This document shows, in pieces, positions 34,500-44,518 of a DNA stretch of 64,000 nt. The translations under genes were made by a program, and so were the position numbers. Within the stretch, counting starts at the first letter, position 1. Each line of letters begins with the position of its first letter. Origin of the DNA: Anthopleura xanthogrammica (Eukaryota > Cnidaria > Anthozoa > Actiniaria > Actiniidae); assembly GCA_964019055.1 (NCBI GenBank), contig OZ025217.1, positions 4,386,617 through 4,450,616 on the forward strand, read 5' to 3'. Below the pieces are notes generated by a model. The model was given only the letters and a program-made list of their open reading frames with translations, had not been told where the DNA came from and searched no databases.

Positions 34500-36352
34500 A
34501 AGAAGTGTGATAATAACCAAACATTTGCGTTGAAAAATGTCGATTTTCAGTAAATTTTAATACCTATATATAAATATCACAACATACTATAAATATGGTT
34601 TTCCTTGATATCAGTAAAGCCTTTGACCGTGTTTGGCATAGTGGTTTGATTCACAAATTAGAATCACTTGGGATAAAAAACCCACTTTTAAATTGGTTTC
34701 GAAGCTATTTAAGCAATAGATATCAGCGTGTTGTAATTGACAGTGAATGTTCTAATTGGGTCAGGATTGAGGCTGGTGTTCCTCAAGGTTCTGTGCTCGG
34801 TCCTTTGTTGTTCCTCATTTTCATTAATGATATATCTGACTCGTTAGCTACAAACTGTTTTCTTTATGCAGATGATACTACTCTTTTTGAAGTTGTTGAG
34901 AATCCACTCATTTCGTCTGCACACCTAAACAGTGATATCCATAAGATAGCTGCATGGGCTGATAAATGGCAAGTAACAATGAATGCTGACAAAACTAAAT
35001 CTATTGTGTTTTCTACTAAACAAATTAAGCCTTTTCATCCTCCTTTAATGATGAAAGGCAAGATTATTGAGGCCCTTGATAGTCACTCGCACCTAGGCTT
35101 AATTCTATCTTCAAATTTGTCTTGTCGTGAACACATATTTTATATCCATCAAAAAGCATCCAAGCGGGTGCATATGTTAAAGGGCTTGAAGTTTAAACTT
35201 AATAGGGATATTTTGATCACTCTGTACAAATCGTTTATTAGACCTATTTTAGAATACGCGGATTGTGTTTGGGACGGTTGCAGCCAATATCTTTTAAAAC
35301 TTCTTGACAATTTACAATACGATTGTGCTATCATTGTAACTGGGGCATTGAAAAGTACTAGTAGAGAACGAGTGTTAAAAGAATTGTCTTGGGAAGACCT
35401 AAGAACTAGGAGACTTTTTCATAAATTGACTTTGTTTTATAAGATTGTGAATGGCCTCACGCCTAATTATTTGCATCAATTATTGCCACCAAAGATTTGT
35501 GAAATTTCTAGATTTTCATTGAGAAAAGGAGATGACTTTTCCTTGTTTAAGGTACATACCGAAAGGTTTAAAAAGTCTTTTTATTCATCTTCTGTTGTTG
35601 TTTGGAATTCTCTGGAAGAATCCACGAGAAATTCAAACTCACTGTCTTTGTTTAAGACTAAGATATTTTCCTTATATTTCCCTTATCATTATAATAAAAT
35701 CTACAACATTTCTCTAACTCGTTATGCGTCAATACTTCACACGAGATTGCGCCTTGGTCAATGTGCACTAAATTTCTATTTATTTAAAATAAATTGCAGC
35801 TCGAGCCAGGAATGTGAATGCCAACCAGGAGCGATAGAATCAATTACGCATTATTTCTTATCTTGTCCCCGGTATTCTGCTCAACGTGCCACTTTGCTTA
35901 CCTCTGCTGCACAAATATTTCCAAACTGGCAATTTTTTTCAAATAAGAAAAAAATCTATTTCTTGTTGCACGGTTCTGAAAAATTATCATTTGGTCAAAA
36001 TTCCTTATTTTTTAAAGCCGTTCAACAATTTATTTTAGATTCTAGACGATTCTAACTGTCATGGCTGATTATATTATTTATCTTACTTAATCAATTCCTT
36101 ATTTATTTAGAATTACTTATTTTGTATACGTTTTTTCTTATTAGTTTTTCCTCATTTCTTTTTTGTTCCTTTTGTATGTTTACATATTGTATTTTCTAAT
36201 TATTGTATATTCCTTGTTGTAATTACCATAACATGTCCCATATTCAGTTTCACGATTAATTAATTCTTATTTGTAAAATAGTCAGTGAGCCTCCTCGATG
36301 AGCATTCGCTCTTGGGGCAAACTGAAGAATATACGTGTCTAAATAAAAAAAT
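34500..36352 (+). mobile_element. 5'-truncated non-LTR retrotransposon (LINE), RT domain open
   Basis: An uninterrupted 486-codon frame (34595-36055) encodes reverse transcriptase: FLDISKAFDRVWHSGL (motif A), GVPQGSVLGPLLFLIFINDI (motif B), FLYADDTTLF (motif C), then a thumb/C-terminal region with VVWNSLEE and a Cys/His cluster CEC...THYFLSCPRYSAQR. The endonuclease and the first RT motifs are missing, so the copy is 5'-truncated as is usual for LINE insertions. The 3' non-coding part ends in AAATAAAAAAA and an AT microsatellite, 12 bases from the carboxylesterase stop codon on the opposite strand. The intact frame suggests a recent insertion. It resembles Jockey/CR1-L2-type elements; the clade is not resolved. 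Confidence 0.9.
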
Positions 36353-36363
36353 ATATATATATA

Positions 36364-39300
36364 TCACAATTCTTCTTTTCTTTCTCCATTTTTTTCCTCA
36401 CTATTGTCCTTTTCTTTGCATAAGTTAATGTTGGCGAGTTTAGGTACCAGTTGATTCCAGAATGCCATTCTATCAGCACGTAGCTTCCTCCCTACACTGG
36501 GCTTGAGTTTGATGTCCAAATACTGTTGACTATCGATGTTATACTCAGGCCATCTGAACAGGTCTCTATCGTAACCATTTGGGCTCCTACAAAAATGAAG
36601 ATAGTTTCAAATTAAGACTGGTTTTAACTTGCAACGCTTGAAGAAGAATAGCAACACCGACGCAGAGTGAATTGTATCTGATTTGGCATGACTGTGAAAC
36701 AACATTTTGCACAGCACGGTCACGGGACTGAATTAATGCTTGAATCGTACTATTTTTAACTAATTAGGTTGCAGAATTTGGTAGTGAATACAAAATGGAC
36801 CGCACGGCACGCTTATATCGTGAGCTTTTCAAGTCATACGAAATTTACTCGGCTCTTTTACTTTGGGTGTATTGCAATGCTCACTTTAAACCTTTTAGAA
36901 ACAAATTTCTTTGTTTGAGTCGCATCCAAATCATATACGACTTTTCAAATGTACCGAAAAACAAACGAACTATTCTCAAGGAAATTTCATGTGGCCTGTA
37001 AAATAATCGAAGGACTGTGACGAGGCTGAAAATTTAACCAGTGACAGGAGTACGGTATAAGTCAAAAATGAGTGTACAATACAATACATACCCATAAATT
37101 GCGACGTTACTCCACAATCTCATCATCATAGTACTTAGGCCTCTCTCGACATCGGTGTACGAGAAAGCCTTTGCTACGTATGAATTTTCCTTCCACGGAA
37201 CACCAAATTGGTACTGTACATCATCAAAGTGAGGTACCCCTGCGTTCTTGGGATGGATGGAGTACATAGACTTATGAGAGAATTGGTACAGATAGGTATT
37301 GATGCCCGCCTTGGCGTAGGCATTGGCAGAATAGACAGCGGGGGAAAAAGACCAGCTATCGCTTAATAAATCCTTCCAACCTTTGAGCAGATTCTCGGGA
37401 CTGTCTGGATCTGTGTGATTTGTGTATTCATAAAGAATTGCCTGTTTTACCAGCTCGTTTCCACCGTCAGCTACAAAATAAACTTTATCGAACACTGTTT
37501 GAAAAGATTTCCTAGTTGGGGGAACATCTGGGTTGGGTTGTATTCCGTATATCATTGAGTCTCCTTCGTTTCGAGTGACACCAAGAACTACAGCTTTTAA
37601 ATGATTAAAACGTCCTTCGGACAGTAAAACGGTTGGTTTATCAGGAAGGAAGTGTCCATCAACCACAGGGACGGGAAGGTAACTTCCCATGAGGAGATAG
37701 TCGGCTTTACCTTGGACTTTGACGATATCCTTTCTTGTCTTTCTTCGCAGACAAGGCAAAAGTTCCCTTGTGATGTCACACTGGAGCTTTTTCACAAAAT
37801 GAGCGTGTTTATTTGGGTCATTGGATGAGGAGAAAGCAAAAACTGATGAAGCAAAGCCACTTTGGATGATAGCGCTGCTAAACAATCCTTTGGTCAGCGG
37901 TGATAGTATTAGAAGATCAGTACTCGCTCCACCAGCGCTTTGACCAAATAGGGTCACGTGCTCAGGATTCCCGCCAAAACGACCAATGTTATCTTGAACC
38001 CATTTGAGTGCCATCACTTGGTCCAACATCCCATAATTACCCTTAAGATCAGTCCCAGGGATGTTAAGAAAGCCAAGAAGACCAAGCCTGTAGTTCAAAG
38101 TAACTACAATAACATCATTGAAGCTTGCCAATACCGAGCCATCATATCTGCTACCAGAGCCGTGGAACAGACCACCTCCATGAATCCACACCATCACAGG
38201 TAGTTGCTGAAGAGACTTGTCAATATCTGCTGGTTTATACACATTAAGGTACAAGCAATCCTCACTTCGTATCCCTGAAATGAATAACATCAAATGAGTA
38301 TTTCAATAAAGCAACGTACTCACGATGAGGAAAAACTAATCTGCAGCGCTTTTATAACATTCCCATTCTTTTAGGCAAAGTTCTATTCCCACACTGATTG
38401 TTTCGGCGATTTTGCACTCTTTGTTTTATTTGCTTCGGCGATTTTAGCGTTCTTGTTTTAGCGTTCTAACTTGATCGAGGAAATCAGATCGACGTAATAT
38501 ACGTAGTATCCAAAGTCTTGGATAAAACTAATCAACAAACTTCATCAGTATGGCTTGTGAGTGGCAACATCATTAGCTGGTTTCAGTCTTGCCTCATTGA
38601 CCATAAACAACATCTATATATTCTTGGCGCTACTTCCGGCTCCTTTACGAATCACATCTGGCGTCCCACAAGGATCAATTCTCGGACCTTTGTCAGTTAT
38701 TTCTTCAGAGTGTGAAAGCAAACTAGTTTTTGGGCTGTTAGAGGTTCCACAAAAGACAAAGTCTCAATGTACAAGAAGCACCTATCGTCTTGCTATAGTA
38801 CTTGGACTCTTCAAAGAGTGGAGCGCAATAAACCGGTACAAAGACGGGCTAAAAACATATTCTTGATTTGCCATAGATCTGCGATATACTAGTTACCAGG
38901 TTAACAAGAACAAGACTCTTTCCACTTGTTACTGACACGAGTACCTCGATATGGTATTTTTCTTTAAGGTCGTAAAATGGTTGGCCAAAATTGATCTGGC
39001 ACCCGGTCGCGGTAAAAAGCTGAAACTGAAAAGGCTGAAAGAGGAAAGAGCTGAAACGGCCGGAAATTTCAGAAATTCAATACATTTTATACTCAACATC
39101 ATATAAATCCAAAAAAAAAAACCTATAAGTCCCCCCCCCCCCCCCCCCCCCGATCTATGAAATTAAACCGGACATCCGTAAAAGTTGAACATGAAACACC
39201 GCGACCCCTCTGGTACCTGCCATCGTCAATAAGGTGACAAGAAATGATACCACTGAACAGCACTGGAATCAAATACGACCAACCATTCTGTAGAACTTAG

Positions 39301-42300
39301 TAATTATCAAAAATCATCCTTAATAAAAAAACGAGACTTTGGAACACACTACCAGAAGAAACTCGCCAACTCAAACTAACACTGTTCTCCTAAAAGCTCC
39401 TCCTCCTGAAAGTACTGCACCTCATCGTTGCGGTCTTTTTAAATTCAATGAATACTCCAGTTTCGCATTCGGTGGAAACCGCTGTTTTTGAAGAACACAG
39501 ACTCGTTTGCACAGGCTTAGCCTCGTTTATAAGTCATCTATTCAAATACACCATTAAAAGTCCGTGGGATTGGTATTATTCAACTTGCACATTCTTTACA
39601 TTACAGTTGGCTGTTGCTAATGATTTGCAAAAGTCAACCGTAATGTAAAGAATGTGTAAGTTGAACAATACCAATGTTTTGAAATCCCACGGACTTTTAA
39701 TAACGTCGTTGAATAGCTGACTTATAAACGAGGCTAAGCCTGTGCAAATGAGTCTGTGGTCTTTAAAAACAGCGGTTTCCATCGAATGTGAAACTGGTGT
39801 ATTCCGAAAGTAACGCCATCTTATGTATATGCTGTACTTCTGTCACGCGTCACGTGCACACTCGGAATATTTAGTAAATAAACCCCTCCTCGCGGCTGGG
39901 ATATCGGCTGATAATGTCCGAGGATGAGAAATGGTCCGAAAAAAGAACATTTGGAGGACCATTTCTCATCCAAGGACATTATCAGCCGATATTCCAGTGA
40001 GCCAGAGGGGGTTTATTTATTTTATAACCCAACGACTTCACTGGAATGGATTCAGCAAACTGCATTGACTCATCATCTCCAGAGTTTTCAAAACATAATT
40101 CTGTCTCGTCTCCAAGCTGGATATAAAAACAATTATTTTGGTAAATGAAAGCTGTTTGGCATTGAATTATTCTATTGTTTGACATTAGTTGTCGAATTCT
40201 TTGTTGGTTTTTCGTAGTTTATAAAAACAATTTCGAAAACAAACCAAAAACTTCATTCACGAAACATGGATGCTTACCATTGAAGACATTTACAGCGTAT
40301 TTTGTTGATTTTTTTCGTGTTTCCTGGCGTAATTTTCTCAACCTGTCTTTGTATTTTACTCTCACTTGTTTGTAAAAACCGAGTTTCTTTGTTTTCCGTG
40401 TTTTTTCTTTTCTTTTTTAACGTTTTTACCTTCTGCTGGACGAATATCACTTCGGACGGGGGATATCGCCTGATACCCGTCCTGCACGTGACCCATTTGA
40501 ACCAATGACAGCGCGCGAAAATTCATCGTTGGGTTATAAGATAATATATTCCGTAGGAAGCAAGCCCGAGTCTAAAAATGCAAGCCGTTCTTCGTATGTG
40601 GGCCTTCAAATGGGGGTCATGGTCCCAGGCGTTCCAAGCACAGAGTATGGGAACTAGGCACGACAATCGCCACGCACCTTCGCTCGCCTTTGGTTTAGAG
40701 AATGCTCAGTTTTGAGAATAAGGCTTTCGAAGGAATCATGTCCAATACGCTATCTAATACGCTCATCTTCCATACAAATGCACACACCAATCGTGGCAGA
40801 CCTACACTCAAAGAAGTTGAGCGTTTTTGGAACGTGTCGGTCCACGAATCTCATAGCTTGAAAGCGTTGAAAACTTTGAAATCATGCAGCCAAACTAACC
40901 AAACTCGCAAACTTCATACTAGTTCTTCCGAGATAACAAATGACCGATATACGAGCCCAAACTACAAAAACACTAACAAAACTATGACTATTGACTTGAC
41001 AACAAACTGTGATGCTGAAATGAACATCTCAAATGAAAAAATCAAGAATATTCGTGAGCAGAATTTCGAAAGTGAACAACAACAAATTCGCCATATTGGA
41101 TACAGAGGATACTCAACGAAGCAACTTTAACAGTAAATATCTAAGCTTAACTCTTGTATTAAATATCCTAATTCTTTTGATTGTTTTTATTGTCTTGGAT
41201 TTCGATAACGTACGATTTGATATCACATATATAATCACAACTGTTGTACAAGCGATCGTGTATGTTGGTTTGCACTGCCTATGGAATTCCACGTGCTTAA
41301 GGCCCCGTCCACACTAGTGCGTTTTCATTTGGATCCGTTTTCGTTTGATCTGAAAACGCATCGATCGATTCGCGTCCACACTACCGTTTTACTCCGTTTT
41401 CGACCGTCCACACTAATACGCTCAAAAACGATCAAAATGATGGTGTGACATAAGTTTGACAATATGCGCATGCTCACGTAGTACATATGACGTGGCGTTT
41501 TCATTTCGATGCGTTTTCAACCGTCCACACTAATACGATATGTATGCGTTTTCATTTTGATCCACTTTCAAGAGCGTTTTCAAATCGATGCGTTTTCGAT
41601 GATACGCTCAGCGTTTTAGTGTGGACGGAAGGCCTAAACGCATCAAAATGTATGCGTTTTCAAACTAAAACGCACTAGTGTGGACGGGGCCTAATAGTAG
41701 ATGCCATGGTAAATACTCTTGAAGACTGTTATATACTCGAGAAAGTTATCACTTTTACTAATGTGCATGAACATAATGATGTTATAGTGTCAATAAAAGT
41801 ACAAGAATTCAGATCTCGTTATGCACAGTTTGTTTATCACAATGAGGGTTTATCAGGTCTTGCGTGACATTTTAAATTTTAATCCAACAAAAAAGAAAAT
41901 ATAATATTTGAAAAGAGCATAGTAAAATTAGTAAAATTGGAAAGTTTGAAGTGGTTTTATTGAATAACGCCGAAGATATGGGCGACCGAAGTTGGCTGCT
42001 TTTACAGAGAAATGTATGGAAAAAATGTTGGGAGGCAACAGCTAAACCCTTATTGTACCCGTGTTGTATGTGAATGCCATGGCTATAAACGTGATCGAGA
42101 ACCAAGCAGAATACATTAGACCATAACAACTACACTGTCTTTCACATAGAGTGATTACAATAAACCCGTTCAACAAAATCTGTTAGTCAAAGTGTACGAC
42201 TATCTGCTAGCATTTATTAGTGTGTATTAGTCTAGTGTAACTAGCTCATGTGTGAAGACTACAACTTTATTGGTTAAATTTATCAAGACGAAATAGCGGT

Positions 42301-43315
42301 CTCATTCTACTGAAAACCAATATTTTTACTACGAGTCATTTGCTTTACAAATTTTAAACTGTAAATAAGTAATTAATTCATTCCGTGTAAAAGATTGAAT
42401 TAAAGCTTTGCCGTTTTGCCTTCTACAATCTTTCCAGTTATCCGACTTAAAAATTGAAATACATATAAATGTCAATAAACATGTATAGACTACATTCATT
42501 TGTTGTCTGTTTAATAATTTTTGTTTTAGTTAGACTATTTGTAGTCTAATTGGAGTCTATTAGCTAGTACTTGTGATTAATAGTGTGTATTAGTCTAGTA
42601 ATTGTTGAACGGGTTTATTGCAATCACTCTATCATCAACATTATATAGCACGCATTTCGGTTTGAATAATGAAACTCGCGGCATGGTCCTTGTTCTGCCG
42701 TGCAACGTGTTCGTAAGCATTCTGATTCGAAGAACAGTTGTCTAGCATGCTCTAATTTGGTTGACAGAATCTTGCGATTCTGCAACGCAAATGTACCGTG
42801 ACTTCACACGCATCTGATCCAACTAGAAGCCCGAGTATACGATCGCGGATCGTCTAGTTAATTTGTAATTTGGTAAAGAGAAAGTCAATAATAACCCAGC
42901 GGGCACACTTCCTAGCTATTCTCAGTTCAACGAAGCATGAATCACTCAGTTTATATTACAATTTGGCAGAATTATTCAACACACACGTACCTGGATTAAC
43001 ATTTAAGCCCACTACACCTCCTCTCATACATTGAGGTCCGTAATCTGTAACATCACGAGTACCATTCCATGGCTTCACAGGACGAGGAACAGCAAATCTT
43101 AACTCGTCTATCGGCGGTTCAGCGTAAGGGATCCCAAGGAACATTTCAACATCATGACCGTGTGGAACGGCTTCTCTTCGTCCAAAGATTCGACCACTGT
43201 TTAGATCTATGATAAGCGGATGTGTAGGACTCTCTTTCAAAGCTTTGACTAGATCAAGGGAAAGAATTACGAGAAAAAGCCAAATGCCAGTAGTAATGGA
43301 GTATTTTAGTGTCAT
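36364..43315 (-). CDS. Type-B carboxylesterase, secreted, catalytic triad intact
   Basis: Three coding exons on the minus strand: 43315-42991, 38274-37092 and 36586-36364, joining in phases 1 and 2 to 576 aa. Junctions read [16 protein letters not shown] and [14 protein letters not shown]. Residues 1-26 are a signal peptide; then [19 protein letters not shown] (oxyanion hole), [19 protein letters not shown], and the nucleophile elbow FGQSAGG with Ser221. The acid is Glu345 (TRNEGDS) and the base His457 (GVPHFDD), so hydrolase activity is expected. The C-terminal tail is lysine/glutamate rich ([17 protein letters not shown]) and ends in EEL, not a clear ER-retention signal. The family includes cholinesterases, juvenile-hormone-type esterases and neuroligins; the intact triad excludes neuroligin-like loss. 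The substrate is unknown. Intron 1 (about 4.7 kb) is full of mobile DNA, and a LINE ends 12 bases beyond the stop. Confidence 0.93.
38480..39420 (+). pseudogene. Decayed LINE reverse-transcriptase remnant
   Basis: Fragments in two frames: [17 protein letters not shown], then [14 protein letters not shown] (RT motif B), and near 39335 [19 protein letters not shown] (the conserved C-terminal NSLPEE-type motif). Frameshifts and a poly-C run (39129-39150) separate them. It lies antisense in intron 1 of the carboxylesterase and is older than the 34.5-kb LINE. Confidence 0.75.
39450..39804. mobile_element. Foldback element with ~165-bp arms
   Basis: The left half (AATACTCCAGTTTCGCATTC, GGAAACCGCTGTTTTT, AAAGTCCGTGGGATT, TTCTTTACATTACAG) is mirrored by the right half with few mismatches around a loop of about 25 bases near 39615-39640. 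It can form one long cruciform/hairpin. No coding. Confidence 0.85.
39896..40002. mobile_element. Short palindromic MITE
   Basis: GGGATATCGGCTGATAATGTCC with GATGAGAAATGGTCC is mirrored after about 20 bases by GGACCATTTCTCATC and GGACATTATCAGCCGATATTCC. Outer AAATAAACCCC / GGGGTTTATTT pairing suggests a larger element (about 39870-40025). Confidence 0.7.
40702..41868 (+). pseudogene. Unrecognised membrane-protein-like reading frame split by a MITE
   Basis: A 142-codon frame (40702-41130; N/T/S-rich, polar) is overlapped by a second frame (from 41033) encoding two hydrophobic segments ([17 protein letters not shown] and an [17 protein letters not shown] stretch). The second frame stops inside the MITE at 41301-41691. 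Removing the MITE and one TAA target copy leaves the frame open for about 57 further codons to TGA at 41866-41868. That the frame continues exactly across a precise excision suggests a formerly coding sequence inactivated by the insertion; the shift between the first two frames is another lesion or an unseen intron. I recognise no family. It lies inside intron 1 of the carboxylesterase, on the opposite strand. Confidence 0.45.
41301..41691. mobile_element. Harbinger-like MITE (GGCCCCGTCCACAC ends, TAA duplication)
   Basis: Terminal inverted repeats of about 25 bases begin GGCCCCGTCCACACTAGTGC and are flanked by TAA on both sides (41298-41300, 41692-41694), the 3-base TWA target expected of PIF/Harbinger. 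The interior has repeated GTCCACAC and GCGTTTTCA motifs in both orientations. Confidence 0.85.
42147..42631. mobile_element. TAGAGTG MITE in carboxylesterase intron 1
   Basis: TAGAGTGATTACAATAAACC with GTTCAACAA is mirrored by TTGTTGAAC and GGTTTATTGCAATCACTCTA. About 485 bases with an AT-rich interior and no frame of note. Confidence 0.75.
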
Positions 43316-43397
43316 AATGACACGAACTCAAACTCAACCAAGCACTGATTAGTAACCAAATACTAATGTGTCACACTCTAGATCTGTTGTCATATTA

Positions 43398-43658
43398 CCA
43401 CAGGTAGCCCAAGCTGGGTTTCTGTGACATCACATTATAAGAATCGTCAAATTTTGAAATAAAGTAAAGAAATCTTAGCTGACATTTGAAAAAGAATCCC
43501 TCTATCGCCCTGCATGGTTAGCATTAATTCCCACTCAAGGCAATAGAGGTATTACTTCTCAAAGGTCAGCTAAGATTTCTTTACTTTATTTCACATTTTG
43601 ACGATTCCATTGAGGTTTTAAAGGATCCCCATTCATTTTCTTCTTGGGCTACCTGTGG
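43398..43658. mobile_element. Palindromic MITE upstream of the carboxylesterase
   Basis: CCACAGGTAGCCCAAG pairs with CTTGGGCTACCTGTGG, and inner arms GAATCGTCAAA.TTTGAAATA / TATTTCA.ATTTTGACGATTC and AAGAAATCTTAGCTGAC mirror each other. A fragment of the same family (TATCGCCCTGCGTGGTTA) lies at about 6150-6215 and 17207-17272. It starts about 80 bases upstream of the carboxylesterase start codon, so it lies in or next to that promoter. Confidence 0.75.
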
Positions 43659-43805
43659 CATTTCCAGTAGCATTTCCGACACCGTGTGTCCGACTATATT
43701 GAGTTACCGCTGTGGGAAGAGACCGCCACAGAACTACAACTTTTCCAATTTGGTCAATTTGCGATTTATTTTTCGTTTTTTTTCTTAAAGCAATCAATGT
43801 ATACT

Positions 43806-44126
43806 AATCCTACGAAGCCGCTGTTAGGCTCAGCTGTACTTTAGAGATGACCCTCACAGCGGCTGCGTAGGAGACTAGCTCATTATCACATTACTGAAAC
43901 ATCACATACATTGCAAAACAGACCTTTTCTAATTTCGTTTGAGCCGCAATGATCGCCGCGGAAAATCTGCTGGAAAACCTGCAACCGGATAAAGTTTGGG
44001 AGAATCCCATATAGTTTTGCCGGACCCTTCGCTGATTGAATTTACATCACCCATACTGCATTTCGGGCATGGTATGCAACATGCAACAAGCAACAAAACC
44101 TTCCCCAACCTTTTTTGAAATAGCTG
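43806..44126. repeat. Hairpin and truncated CAGCTATTTC MITE
   Basis: 43806-43874: CCTACGAAGCCGCTGTTAGG pairs with CTCACAGCGGCTGCGTAGG. 43970-44126: the right-hand half of the GCAACAT-ended MITE family (ATGCAACATGCAACAAGCAAC ... TTTTTTGAAATAGCTG|TA), with the left end missing. Confidence 0.6.
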
Positions 44127-44227
44127 TAGTACTTATACGTCATACATTTTGTACATTGTAATACATGTAATACTTAAAATAATTAAATCAGAGAAAAACT
44201 ATAATGGCGGCGTCTTAAATGATATTT

Positions 44228-44372
44228 AGCCTGCATTGCAGGCGCGGCGTTCCTAGTTGGGGACGGGAGTGGTGATGAGCTGAGAGATGATCATGAGATG
44301 AGCTTTTTTCTCTCTCTTCCGCCTTAATCCTTTCTGTCCCCAACAAGGAACGCCTGCAATGCAGGCTACGAA
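44228..44372. repeat. Palindromic element 3' of the battenin-like gene
   Basis: TTAGCCTGCATTGCAGGCG with GGCGTTCCTAGTTGGGGAC is mirrored by GTCCCCAACAAGGAACGCC and TGCAATGCAGGCTA around a purine/pyrimidine loop. It is a near-perfect stem of about 38 bp, about 150 bases past the stop codon. Confidence 0.75.
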
Positions 44373-44518
44373 TGCTTAGTTTTGGAGACTGGTATTTGTC
44401 AATGAGAACAAAATTCCGAACTACAGTTCCTGAGGTGCATGGTGGGTACTTGCATAAGTTGGTATAAATTGGGTCCAATATTAGGTCATAATGCTTTGAC
44501 GTCATCTCTAACTGCGAG

